Source of the DNA: an uncultured Alphaproteobacteria bacterium
GTDB lineage: Bacteria > Pseudomonadota > Alphaproteobacteria > UBA7985
DNA: 64,000 nt
NCBI GenBank assembly: GCA_905479265.1
Contig: CAJQLX010000014.1
Location: forward strand, 123,727-187,726
Reading direction: 5' to 3'
Made by a program: the position numbers and the translations under genes. Positions 1 to 8,821 of this stretch are shown one piece after another. Positions within the stretch are counted from its first letter, which is position 1; every line of letters begins with the position of its first letter. The notes beneath the pieces were generated by a model, which was given only the letters and a program-made list of their open reading frames with translations, had not been told where the DNA came from and did no database searches.

Positions 1-1
1 C

Positions 2-1075
2 GGCACAGGCGCGACCCTGACGACCACAAGCTCCGGCGCAACGCTGGGCTCGTCAACCACCACAACAACAACAACTTCTGGGTTCTCATCCTCCGCGGGT
101 GGGTTTAGCTCGGCTGCGACTGGGTTTGGCTCTGGCTTCGCCCAGAACGCATCCGTGCAGAACGCTTCGTTCCAGCAGAGCGCTTCGATGCAAGGTATGG
201 ACGCCAGCGCGTTCCCGCCAAACCCACTGCCCGGCGAATGTTACGCACGGATCGCTTTGGCGGCTGTGACACAGACCGTCGAAGAACAGATTATGATCGA
301 GCCTGCGCGTCAGGAAGTTCGCATCATCCCAGCGCAGTTTGGCGACGTGACCGAAGAAGTGGTCGTGCGCGAAGCAACAACGGAACTTCTGACCGTTCCC
401 GCGACCTACACCACGGTTCAGGAAGAAGTGGTGGTTCGCCCTGCTGCGCGCCGCCTGATCCCGGTTGAGCCGATTTACGATACAGTGATCGAAGAAATCG
501 TCGTGGTGCCTGAGCGCACCGTATGGAAGCCCGGCACAGGCCCAATCCAGAAACTGGATGAAGCAACCGGCGAGATCCTGTGTCTGGTAACGGAACCAGC
601 GGTGACCAAGCAGGTCGAGCGCCGGGTTATGATCCAGCCAGCTTCGACCCGTGAGGAAATCATTCCAGCCGTGACCGAGGTTGTTGAACGCGAAGTTGTC
701 AACACCCCCGCACGCGTTGAAGAGCGTCTCATTCCAGCCGAAACCCGCACCGTGACACGTCGCGTTGAAGTGGTTCCAGCGCGTGAAGAAATCATCGAGA
801 TCCCACCGGTCTTCGATACCATCGCGCGTGAAGTTGTGATTGAGCCGGCGCGTACCGAGTGGCGTTCGATCCTGTGTGAGACCAACACCACGCCAGACAT
901 CATCCGCCGCATTCAGGTCTCGCTCCAGCAGCGCGGCTACTACAACGGCCCGATCGACGGCATCTTCGGTCCGCTGTCACAGCGCGCTATTGATGGTTTC
1001 CAGCGTGATAATGGTCAGGTTGGCAGCGGCGTAACAATTGATACGTTGAGCTTGCTGGGCGTATCCGCGTTCTAA
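2..1075 (+). CDS. Peptidoglycan-binding repeat protein (5' truncated)
   Basis: The reading frame is open to the left edge, so the N-terminus is missing; 357 residues are visible. The first 50 residues are low complexity, rich in Thr, Ser and Gly, with a run of seven Thr. The middle consists of degenerate repeats of about 20-25 residues built on the pattern PA-x-Y/F-x-T-V-x-E-x-V-V-x-PA with alternating hydrophobic residues, which suggests stacked beta strands. The last 60 residues match a PG_binding_1 domain (RGYYNGPIDGIFGPLSQRAI). The inferred role is a surface or periplasmic wall-binding protein. A perfect bidirectional hairpin terminator follows. The binding domain is well supported; the repeat function is unknown. 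Confidence 0.75.
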   Translation, partial: GTGATLTTTSSGATLGSSTTTTTTTSGFSSSAGGFSSAATGFGSGFAQNASVQNASFQQSASMQGMDASAFPPNPLPGECYARIALAAVTQTVEEQIMIEPARQEVRIIPAQFGDVTEEVVVREATTELLTVPATYTTVQEEVVVRPAARRLIPVEPIYDTVIEEIVVVPERTVWKPGTGPIQKLDEATGEILCLVTEPAVTKQVERRVMIQPASTREEIIPAVTEVVEREVVNTPARVEERLIPAETRTVTRRVEVVPAREEIIEIPPVFDTIAREVVIEPARTEWRSILCETNTTPDIIRRIQVSLQQRGYYNGPIDGIFGPLSQRAIDGFQRDNGQVGSGVTIDTLSLLGVSAF

Positions 1076-1118
1076 GCATTGTCGGTGGCCGCGCGTCGGC
1101 CTCCGCCAACCCCTCATG

Positions 1119-1157
1119 AAAAAAGGGCAGTGACATCGGCGTCACTGCCCTTTTTCT
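1119..1157. terminator. Bidirectional intrinsic terminator
   Basis: Arms AAAAAGGGCAGTGAC and GTCACTGCCCTTTTT flank a 6-nt loop, giving a perfect 15-bp stem with an A-run on the left and a T-run on the right. It sits between two convergent genes and would stop both. Confidence 0.9.
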
Positions 1158-1189
1158 TTGCCCGTATGCCAACGGACGTTGGCAAAAGT

Positions 1190-1852
1190 TTAGTATTGAG
1201 ACGCCGGGGACAACGTGATTTCAACCCGGCGGTTCTGGGCCTTGCCGTATTCTGTTGTGTTGGAAGCAATAGGGAAGCGCTCACCAAAACCAACGGCGGA
1301 CATGCGTGCATACTCAACACCCTGCGCCGACAAAAAGTTGCGCACGGCGCCGGAACGCTGGACTGACAGATCCTGATTGTAACTGTCCGATCCGTCGCTA
1401 TCGGTATGTCCGGCGATTTGAATGGTGGTTTCGGGGTAGTTGATCATCACGTCTGCAACATTGCCCAAAACCGCAAAAAACGACGGCTTGATTTCGTAGC
1501 TTGCCACGTCGAACGTGACTTCTGCTGGCATAATCAAACGCAGGTCATCGCCCTGGCGCTCGATGGTCACGCCCGTGCCTTCCAGCGACTGGCGCAACTC
1601 GCGTTCCTGATAATCCATGTAAGCACCTACACCCGCGCCGACGACACCACCAGCCAGCGCACCGCGCAGCGCGGCGCGGCCTCGTTCGCCCTCTTCCGCC
1701 GTTACGGCACCCACAAGGCCGCCCAACGCGGCACCAATGGCCGTTCCGCCACCGGTGTTCGTCAGCGACGTTTGGCCCGTGTAAGGATCGGTGGCCACAC
1801 AGCCACTCAGTACGAACGTCAGGGCGACGGTACTCAGCAAAATCTTTTTCAT
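1190..1852 (-). CDS. OmpA-family outer-membrane lipoprotein
   Basis: A 220-residue protein. A lipoprotein signal peptide ends in the lipobox LSGC, with the lipidated Cys at about residue 18. It is followed by a glycine-zipper segment (GGGTAIGAALGGLVGAV and a second Gly-rich stretch to about residue 80), then a C-terminal OmpA/MotB peptidoglycan-binding domain (about residues 105-215) with the typical IAGHTDSDGSD and QNRRVEI signatures. The architecture matches the YiaD-type lipoproteins that tether the outer membrane to peptidoglycan. It is monocistronic, convergent with the upstream wall-binding gene and divergent from the ABC-F gene. Confidence 0.88.
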   Translation of the reverse strand: MKKILLSTVALTFVLSGCVATDPYTGQTSLTNTGGGTAIGAALGGLVGAVTAEEGERGRAALRGALAGGVVGAGVGAYMDYQERELRQSLEGTGVTIERQGDDLRLIMPAEVTFDVASYEIKPSFFAVLGNVADVMINYPETTIQIAGHTDSDGSDSYNQDLSVQRSGAVRNFLSAQGVEYARMSAVGFGERFPIASNTTEYGKAQNRRVEITLSPASQY

Positions 1853-2102
1853 GTTTGATACTCCAGCATGTGAAGAGCGATCCCGATCTACTGGCTGGTT
1901 CAGCAGCCCCCTGCAGGTACGGGATCACCGTAAGACTATTTCACTAAAATGGACTAAAGGCTTCTGGTTGTCTTTACGACTTTGGCCGCAAAACATTTTC
2001 CGCCGTAAATCCTTGTTTCGTTGTGTAACAAACCCGGCAAATTCGGCTATGAGGGGGCAATAATAAGTTTAAGCGCCCTGATCGAAAGGCCAACGCCCCT
2101 CT

Positions 2103-3896
2103 ATGTCTGCTCAAACACCCCTGATTCGTCTCTCTGACCTGTTCCTCCGTCACTCAGACAAGGACTTGTTCAAAGGCGTAACCATGAGCATTTTCGCCAA
2201 GGACCGGATCTGCCTTGTGGGGCGCAATGGAACGGGCAAATCCACGTTGCTGCGCATTATTGGCGGGCAAGCGGACTTTGATAAGGGCGAACATTTTGTT
2301 CAGCCGGGCACGCGCGTTGGCATTCTGCCCCAAGAGCCAGATTTGTCGGCCTTTGCCTCCGTCCTCGACTACACCACCAGCGAAGGCGCAGAACCGCACC
2401 GGGCCAAGATGTTTCTTGATAGCCTGTCGCTTGCACCAGAACTGGGGACGCAGGGTTTATCGGGCGGGGAGCAGCGGCGAGCGGCTTTGGCCAAAGCGCT
2501 GGCAGAACAGCCCGACGTGCTGTTGCTCGACGAGCCGACCAACCATCTCGACGTCGATACAATCGAATGGCTGGAAAACGAGATTCGTCGCTTCGAAGGC
2601 GCGATCCTGACCATCAGCCACGATCGCCGGTTTCTGGAAACAGTGACGGAGCAAGTGGCTTGGCTGGATCGGGGGCGGGTTCAGCATTTGGGGAAGAATT
2701 ACCGGCATTTTGATGCGTGGGCGGAAAAGCTGCTGGAAGACGAAGCTCGGGATTTGGCCAAACTGAATAAGCTGATCGCCGAAGAAACCCAGTGGTCCCG
2801 CGAAGGCATCTCCGCCCGACGCACACGAAACATGGGCCGGATGCGGCGGCTGGAATCGCTGCGGCAAGATCGTCGGAACCTTGTTGCGCGTCCGGGTCAA
2901 GTTCAGCTGGACAGTGTAACCAGTGGGCAGTCAGGCCGACGCGTGATCGAGGCGACAGACATCGCCAAAACCTACGGCGACCGTACCATCATCGCGCCCT
3001 TTTCGACCAAAATCATGCGGGGGGACCGGGTTGGGATCATTGGGCCCAATGGCGCGGGGAAATCGACCTTGATCAAGATGTTGCTGGGGTCGCTTGAACC
3101 AGACACGGGCAGCGTGTTTCGTGGCACCAACCTCGAACCTCTGGTGCTTGACCAAATGCGAACCACGCTCAAGCCCGGCACGACAGTTTGGGATTATTTG
3201 GCCGATGTGGGTGGCGATCAAATCATGGTGCGCGGCCAGCCCCGTCACGTTGTTTCTTACATGCGAGATTTCTTGTTCAGTGAGCGCGCAGCGCGGGCAC
3301 CGGTTGAGTCGCTTTCGGGCGGCGAACGAAACCGCCTGACGCTGGCCAAAGGCTTGGCAAACCCCAGCAACCTGTTGGTTCTTGACGAGCCTACAAACGA
3401 TCTGGACCTCGAAACGCTGGATTTGCTGCAAGAAATCATCGCGGACTACGATGGCACCGTCCTGCTGGTCAGCCACGATCGTGATTTCATCGATCGTCTT
3501 GTGACCTCGACCATCCTATTCGACGGCAACGGCGGGCTGTTTGAGTATCCCGGTGGGTATTCCGACGCCCGGCGACAGCACCAGACGCGGATGAAAGAAC
3601 AGTTCAACGTTGGAAAGTCGAAATCGGCAAAGAAGGAACCAGATCGAAAGAAGGGTTCCGCGGAAAAAAGTAAGCTGACCTACGCTGAGAAAATTCGACT
3701 GGAAAAGCTACCCAAGGAAATGGAAGCGCTCGAAGCGAATATTGCCAAGGGCGAAAGCCTGCTGACGGACCCCGATCTCTATGCCCGCGACCCCGATAAG
3801 TTCAACCGGATCACGTCCAAGCTCGGTGAGCTGCGCGAAAAGTTGGATGAGGCCGAAATGGAGTGGTTGGAGCTGGAAGAAAAGGCTGAGGGCTGA
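2103..3896 (+). CDS. ABC-F family ATPase, Uup-like
   Basis: A 597-residue soluble protein with two ABC ATPase domains and no membrane segments, the arrangement of ABC-F translation factors. Domain 1 has Walker A GRNGTGKST, signature LSGGEQRR and Walker B LLLDEPTNHLD. Domain 2 has GPNGAGKST, LSGGERNR and LVLDEPTNDLD. A charged linker separates them. The Lys/Glu-rich C-terminal 90 residues are predicted to be coiled coil, as in Uup. ABC-F proteins act at the ribosome; the exact subfamily cannot be fixed by eye. It appears to be transcribed alone. Confidence 0.9.
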   Translation: MSAQTPLIRLSDLFLRHSDKDLFKGVTMSIFAKDRICLVGRNGTGKSTLLRIIGGQADFDKGEHFVQPGTRVGILPQEPDLSAFASVLDYTTSEGAEPHRAKMFLDSLSLAPELGTQGLSGGEQRRAALAKALAEQPDVLLLDEPTNHLDVDTIEWLENEIRRFEGAILTISHDRRFLETVTEQVAWLDRGRVQHLGKNYRHFDAWAEKLLEDEARDLAKLNKLIAEETQWSREGISARRTRNMGRMRRLESLRQDRRNLVARPGQVQLDSVTSGQSGRRVIEATDIAKTYGDRTIIAPFSTKIMRGDRVGIIGPNGAGKSTLIKMLLGSLEPDTGSVFRGTNLEPLVLDQMRTTLKPGTTVWDYLADVGGDQIMVRGQPRHVVSYMRDFLFSERAARAPVESLSGGERNRLTLAKGLANPSNLLVLDEPTNDLDLETLDLLQEIIADYDGTVLLVSHDRDFIDRLVTSTILFDGNGGLFEYPGGYSDARRQHQTRMKEQFNVGKSKSAKKEPDRKKGSAEKSKLTYAEKIRLEKLPKEMEALEANIAKGESLLTDPDLYARDPDKFNRITSKLGELREKLDEAEMEWLELEEKAEG

Positions 3897-3941
3897 TTGC
3901 GAAGGGCTGCGCGCTAGCCTGCCGCCGTATCACGCTTGGTT

Positions 3942-4547
3942 TTACCAGAGCGACTCAACCGCCCGCTTGGGCCAAGCCCGGTCGTATTCTTCACCGCCAA
4001 CCGCCCCGTCGGTCATGTTGGCAAGGATTTGTCCTGCGCTGGGCAAATCAACCACCGCCTCGATACCGTCCCACAGTTTCGAGCGGATGAGCGCGCGCGA
4101 GCACTGGAAGAAGACCGCATCGATTGTCACCACAATGGCTGAACGCGGCGGTTTTCCAGCTTCGGCTAAGCCGTCCAGCACCGCTTGATCGGCTGTCAAA
4201 AAAGCCTTTCCGTTCACCCGAATGATGGTTGAAGAACCGGGAATCAGAAACATCAGCGACACCCGCGGATCCCGCAAAATGTTGCGCAGGCTGTCGATGC
4301 GGTTGTTGCCTCGACGATCGGGGATGAGCAGGGTTTTGTCGTCATGAATATGCGCAACTGGACCTTTATCGCCGCGCGGACTGCAATCAGTCCCCTCCGG
4401 CCCCACGGTGGTCAGCGCCATAAATCGCGCGATCCGGATAAAGGCGGCGTAGTCTTCGGTCAGCCGGTCCGTCTCTTTTTTCAATGCCGCCGGGCTTGCT
4501 TCACCATAGAGCGCGGATAGCTCTTCCATCGTCTGTATCGACTTCAT
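3942..4547 (-). CDS. Pyridoxamine 5'-phosphate oxidase-like FMN-binding protein
   Basis: A 201-residue protein of the split-barrel flavin-binding type, resembling the MSMEG_1061 subgroup: an Arg-rich FMN-phosphate segment (LLIPDRRGNNRIDSLRNIL), the core TTVGPEGTDCSPRGDK, and a C-terminal VFFQCSRALIRSKLWD motif. The ATG at 4547 is preferred because an AGGAGG-type site lies upstream; a TTG start ten codons earlier is less likely. The substrate is unknown; members reduce or bind small molecules using FMN or F420. It is convergent with the ABC-F gene and divergent from prfC. Confidence 0.8.
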   Translation of the reverse strand: MKSIQTMEELSALYGEASPAALKKETDRLTEDYAAFIRIARFMALTTVGPEGTDCSPRGDKGPVAHIHDDKTLLIPDRRGNNRIDSLRNILRDPRVSLMFLIPGSSTIIRVNGKAFLTADQAVLDGLAEAGKPPRSAIVVTIDAVFFQCSRALIRSKLWDGIEAVVDLPSAGQILANMTDGAVGGEEYDRAWPKRAVESLW

Positions 4548-4648
4548 GCTTGAATGGGCCTCCTGCCCTCCCCCCAATAGGTCTTGGGTTCTTATACCAT
4601 TCTGGCCTAAACACGGGGCTCAAACCATAGCACGTTGAGCATCACACC

Positions 4649-6256
4649 ATGGCTTTGCTTCAAGAAGAGGTCGCGAACCGGCGCACCTTTGCCATTATTT
4701 CTCACCCCGATGCGGGCAAGACCACGCTGACGGAAAAGCTGTTGCTGTTCGGTGGCGCGATTCAGCTGGCTGGTGCCGTTAAGGCTAAGGGCGATGCGCG
4801 ACGCGGGGCGACGTCTGATTGGATGAAAGTTGAGCGCGAACGCGGGATTTCCGTCACGTCGTCGGTGATGACGTACGCCTACAAGGACTGCGTTTTCAAT
4901 CTGTTGGATACGCCGGGTCACGGTGACTTTTCCGAAGATACCTACCGGACCCTGACCGCCGTAGATTCGGCTGTGATGGTGATTGACGCGGCTAAAGGCA
5001 TCGAGGCCCAGACGCTCAAGCTGTTTGAAGTGTGCCGCCTGCGCGATGTTCCGATCGTTACTTTCGTCAACAAGCTCGACCGTGAAGCGCGGGAGACGTT
5101 TGAAATCCTTGACGAGATTGAACAAACACTCGCGCTGGACGTTTCACCAGCGTCTTGGCCCATCGGAATGGGTCGGCAGTTCAAAGGCTGTTACGACCTG
5201 CTCAACGACCAATTCATCCCCGTACACAATGACTCCAAGGGCGAGATGCCCCGTGACGGTTTGAAGGTTTCAGGCGTTGATGACCCCGCGCTGGCCGATG
5301 TACTGGACAGCAGCGAGATTGACGCCCTGCAAGAAGGCGCGGATATGGCCAAAGAGCTGTGCCCGCCGTTTGACTTGGAAGCCTACCGCCAAGGCACGTT
5401 AACGCCTGTGTACTTCGGCTCCGCGCTCAACAATTTTGGGGTTCGCGAATTGCTGGACGGCTTGGCCAAGTCAGCCCCATCGCCGCGCCCACAAGCGGCT
5501 GTTATCAAGGGCGAAAAGACGGAAATTGAGCCAACGGCCAAAAAAGTCAGCGGTTTTGTCTTCAAGATCCAAGCCAACATGGACCCAAAGCACAGAGACC
5601 GGATTGCCTTCATGCGGCTGGCCAGTGGGCATTTCAAAAAGGGTATGAAGCTCAGCCATTTGCGTTCAGGCAAGCAAATGACCATGCACAACCCACAACT
5701 GTTCCTCGCCCAAGACCGCGCCACAGCGGAAGAGGCCTTTGCCGGAGACATCATTGGCATCCCCAACCACGGCAACTTGCGGATTGGTGATGCACTGACG
5801 GAAGGACAGGATTTGTCCTTTACCGGCATTCCATCGTTTGCGCCTGAATTGCTCCAGTCCGTTCGCCCGGTTGACCCGATGAAGGCGAAGCACTTGGGCA
5901 AGGCGCTGTTCCAACTGGCCGAAGAAGGCGCAGCGCGGGTGTTTAAACGGGTGCTGGGCTCGGATTGGATTGTTGGTGTTGTGGGCGCCTTGCAGTTTGA
6001 CGTTCTGGCGGATCGCATTCGGACTGAATACGAAATTCCCGTTAATTTTGAGCAAGTTAACCTAATGACAGCACGCTGGCTGCGCGCAGATGATCCTGCG
6101 ATGCTCAAGAAAATTGTTGAGGAAAACCGGGGTGATATGGCCGCGGACCATAACGAAATCCCCGTATTTCTGGCGCGAAACGCCTGGCACTTGGACCGGG
6201 CACAAGATGACTACAAGGACGTAAACTTCCTCAAAACCATTGAGCAAGAAGTCTAA
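4649..6256 (+). CDS. prfC: Peptide chain release factor 3
   Basis: A 535-residue translational GTPase that recycles class I release factors from the ribosome. It has the P-loop HPDAGKTTLTEKLL (about residue 18), the switch region ERGISVTSSVM, DTPGHGDFSEDT and the guanine-specificity motif NKLDR. Domain 2, and the RF3 C-terminal domain ending with YKDVNFLKTIEQEV, follow. The length is normal for RF3. Its TAA stop overlaps the ATG of the next gene (TAATG), so the two are probably translationally coupled. Confidence 0.97.
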   Translation: MALLQEEVANRRTFAIISHPDAGKTTLTEKLLLFGGAIQLAGAVKAKGDARRGATSDWMKVERERGISVTSSVMTYAYKDCVFNLLDTPGHGDFSEDTYRTLTAVDSAVMVIDAAKGIEAQTLKLFEVCRLRDVPIVTFVNKLDREARETFEILDEIEQTLALDVSPASWPIGMGRQFKGCYDLLNDQFIPVHNDSKGEMPRDGLKVSGVDDPALADVLDSSEIDALQEGADMAKELCPPFDLEAYRQGTLTPVYFGSALNNFGVRELLDGLAKSAPSPRPQAAVIKGEKTEIEPTAKKVSGFVFKIQANMDPKHRDRIAFMRLASGHFKKGMKLSHLRSGKQMTMHNPQLFLAQDRATAEEAFAGDIIGIPNHGNLRIGDALTEGQDLSFTGIPSFAPELLQSVRPVDPMKAKHLGKALFQLAEEGAARVFKRVLGSDWIVGVVGALQFDVLADRIRTEYEIPVNFEQVNLMTARWLRADDPAMLKKIVEENRGDMAADHNEIPVFLARNAWHLDRAQDDYKDVNFLKTIEQEV

Positions 6257-6585
6257 TGAGCCGCAGCGCTGATTTTGGTGATCTGCCCATTGGGATGGCC
6301 ATCAGCGCTGCGCAACGGCTGCACACGGCCGATAGCCTGGGATTTTACGTCCGGCAAAAAGGCGACCCGGACCGGGGTTTGCTGGTCCTCTATTTCGAGG
6401 ATGAAGATACGCTTTTGACCCAAGAGCGAGACTTCGACACCGACCGATTGATTTGGCGAGAATCCAAGATGATTCGACCCGACGCGCTGGAACACTTATC
6501 TCGCATTCAGGGCAATGATCCAGACGCGTGGATCATTGAAATCGACGGAAGTCTTGAAAAAAACCCATTTGCGCGCTTGGGATAA
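6256..6585 (+). CDS. DUF1491-like small protein
   Basis: A 109-residue protein with no signal peptide or membrane segment. The pattern of an N-terminal helix, a GDPDRGLLVLYF strand, an Arg/Trp core (LIWRESKMI) and the closing DPDAWIIEIDGS resembles the alphaproteobacterial DUF1491 family; its function is unknown. The start codon shares one base with the stop of prfC, which suggests coupled translation and possibly a role near translation. The family call is by motif resemblance only. Confidence 0.65.
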   Translation: MSRSADFGDLPIGMAISAAQRLHTADSLGFYVRQKGDPDRGLLVLYFEDEDTLLTQERDFDTDRLIWRESKMIRPDALEHLSRIQGNDPDAWIIEIDGSLEKNPFARLG

Positions 6586-6646
6586 ATGCCTCAGAGCGCT
6601 AAAGCTATAGAAACGCTAGAAAAAAGCCTGAAGGATCAATCTGTCT

Positions 6647-8815
6647 ATGAGTCGTTCAATCCTCGCCCTACTCGCGGTCTTGGTCTTGTGTGTCGGAGGC
6701 ATTATTGGGTGGGTCACTCGCGGCAGTGACTTTGGCGCCAACCTCGCTGCGGGCGATCAAGGCCAGAACAGCGGGTTTGTTCAGGTGTCTGCACCAGAGC
6801 AAGCCCAGTTGGTCAGCGTCATGGACGCGCTGGATGTACCGGCAACGCCCCAGTCGGGGCTGTCAGGCAACAATCTCGTCAACATCAGCGCTGCGCTGTC
6901 TGCGCTTCAAGACAAATCCAACGAAGTCGCAGCCGCCTTTGCTGAGCGCGATCAGGCGATTGAAGCGGTACGGCTGGAAGCACAGGCCGCTTTCCAACAG
7001 AAAGAGGCCGATTTGACGGCTCTATTGGCTGTTGAGCGGAAAGATCTGCTGGGGCTTGTCAGCGCGCTTGAAGGCGATGTTGATGCGCGAGAAGCGGAAC
7101 TGGCCGCCGAGCAGCAATCGGCTGCGGAAACACAGCAGAAATACGATGAAATCTTGGGCGAAGTAACGGCGCTGCAGCTAGAGCGCGATGCCTTGGCAGC
7201 GGAGAAATCCCGCCTTTCTGATATGGTCTCCGTCGCTGAAGAGCGCCTTGCCGCCATCGGTGACGCCGATAGCATCACGCTGATCGTTGATCGTCGCGCG
7301 TTGGAGAAGGATTTGGCCGACGCGAAAGCGGAGAAAACTGTTTTACAGCAAACGCTGTCCGATCTGCTGTCCCAAATCGATGCGGCCAAAGGGGAATTGG
7401 ATGATCTGGCCAACGAGCAGCAAAGCGGCCAACGCTTGCTTGAGGCCGTGCGCCTCGAAGGTCAGCGGCTCCTATCCCGCCAAGAAGCAGCAGAAGCCGC
7501 TTTAGTGCCGGCGGAAGAAGCCGTGTATGAGGCGCAAACCATTGCGGAAAACCTTCGCATTGAAGCGGCCGCTCTGCGGTCTGAAATTGCTGCGAAAGTT
7601 AAAGACCGCGAAAACATCATTGCGGCCATTGGCACCTTTGGCGCGACAGTGGCCGAGAGCGGCCAAGTCCTGATCAACGGTGAAGCCATTACCCCCGAAG
7701 TGGCGGTTGCAACGCTCAAGCGGACGTTGGTGCGGGAGCAGGAAGCGCGCGGACGGCTGATCGAGACCCAAACCCAGCTCGAAGACCTGGCGCAGGAACG
7801 CGCCGATCTGGATGAAACCATCGGCCAACAAGTTGAGCAACGTGCCGCCCTGCTCGCAGCAGAAGCCAAAGCAGCCATTGCAGAAGCTGAGGCACAAGTC
7901 GCGGCGATGCAGGCGAAACTACTGACGGAAGCATCCGACCGCGAACGCGAATTGGAACAGCAACTGGTCCAGTTGGAAGCCGACATGAGCGCACAAATCG
8001 CAACGCAAGTCGCACAACGCGTGAGCGAGGCGCTGGCGGCGTCCATCAACTCGACCGAAGCCGCGCTGAGCACCGAAGCGGAGGCCCGCGCACAAGCACA
8101 GTATGAGGCCGAAAAAGCACGCCTGATCGAAGATATTCAAGCGGAAGCAAACACGCGATTGGAAAGCCAACGCGCGACGCTGGTTTCCCGCTTCAACGAG
8201 CAAGTTGAAAACCGCGCGTCTGCACTGGCGCAGGAACTGGCTGAACGCCTGATGGCCAACAGGGCGGTTCAATCGACCATCGGCGGCACGGACGTCCTGT
8301 CAGTAACAACAGCGGCCCTGTCATCTGATACGAACGACTTGGACCAGCGCGCGGCCATGGCCGATATCCGCGAGCGGCTCTACTCCCGACTTGTGACCGC
8401 TACGGCCAACGAATTTGGCTACGTCCCTCGTGTGGTGGGCGAGCGCTTGCTGCTTGCGTCAAACGGCCTGTTCCCGGTTGGCTCGCCCAATCTGTCCCGC
8501 GAAGGACAGGAAGAGCTGCAAATCTTTGGACAGCAGCTTGAGCGCATTCTCCGGGAGCTGGATGATGATGAATTCATGATTCGGGTCGACGGGCACGCGG
8601 ACATCAAGCCTTACCTGTTCTCGCCCTATGGCAACTGGGAACTGTCCTCAGAACGGGCTGTGAGCGTGGTTGAATACCTGATTGAAAACACCGCCATTCC
8701 CGCCAGCCGATTGATGGTCGCGGCCTTTGGCGAGCATCAGCCGTTGGTTGAGGGCGATGACGAGGCCGCCCAGCAGCAGAACCGCCGGATCGAGTTCAAG
8801 CTGGTCCGCCGCTAA
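6647..8815 (+). CDS. Coiled-coil envelope protein with C-terminal OmpA domain
   Basis: A 722-residue protein. One N-terminal membrane segment (about residues 4-24, ILALLAVLVLCVGGIIGWV) anchors it. A very long Ala/Glu/Gln-rich coiled coil spans about residues 75-520. The last 130 residues form an OmpA/MotB-like peptidoglycan-binding domain with VDGHAD and QQNRRIEFKLV. It would sit in the inner membrane and reach through the periplasm to the wall. It resembles the MotB-like proteins of non-flagellar loci in Rhodobacterales, but no MotA partner is adjacent. A weak GGATCA site precedes the ATG. Confidence 0.8.
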   Translation: MSRSILALLAVLVLCVGGIIGWVTRGSDFGANLAAGDQGQNSGFVQVSAPEQAQLVSVMDALDVPATPQSGLSGNNLVNISAALSALQDKSNEVAAAFAERDQAIEAVRLEAQAAFQQKEADLTALLAVERKDLLGLVSALEGDVDAREAELAAEQQSAAETQQKYDEILGEVTALQLERDALAAEKSRLSDMVSVAEERLAAIGDADSITLIVDRRALEKDLADAKAEKTVLQQTLSDLLSQIDAAKGELDDLANEQQSGQRLLEAVRLEGQRLLSRQEAAEAALVPAEEAVYEAQTIAENLRIEAAALRSEIAAKVKDRENIIAAIGTFGATVAESGQVLINGEAITPEVAVATLKRTLVREQEARGRLIETQTQLEDLAQERADLDETIGQQVEQRAALLAAEAKAAIAEAEAQVAAMQAKLLTEASDRERELEQQLVQLEADMSAQIATQVAQRVSEALAASINSTEAALSTEAEARAQAQYEAEKARLIEDIQAEANTRLESQRATLVSRFNEQVENRASALAQELAERLMANRAVQSTIGGTDVLSVTTAALSSDTNDLDQRAAMADIRERLYSRLVTATANEFGYVPRVVGERLLLASNGLFPVGSPNLSREGQEELQIFGQQLERILRELDDDEFMIRVDGHADIKPYLFSPYGNWELSSERAVSVVEYLIENTAIPASRLMVAAFGEHQPLVEGDDEAAQQQNRRIEFKLVRR

Positions 8816-8821
8816 ACGGGC

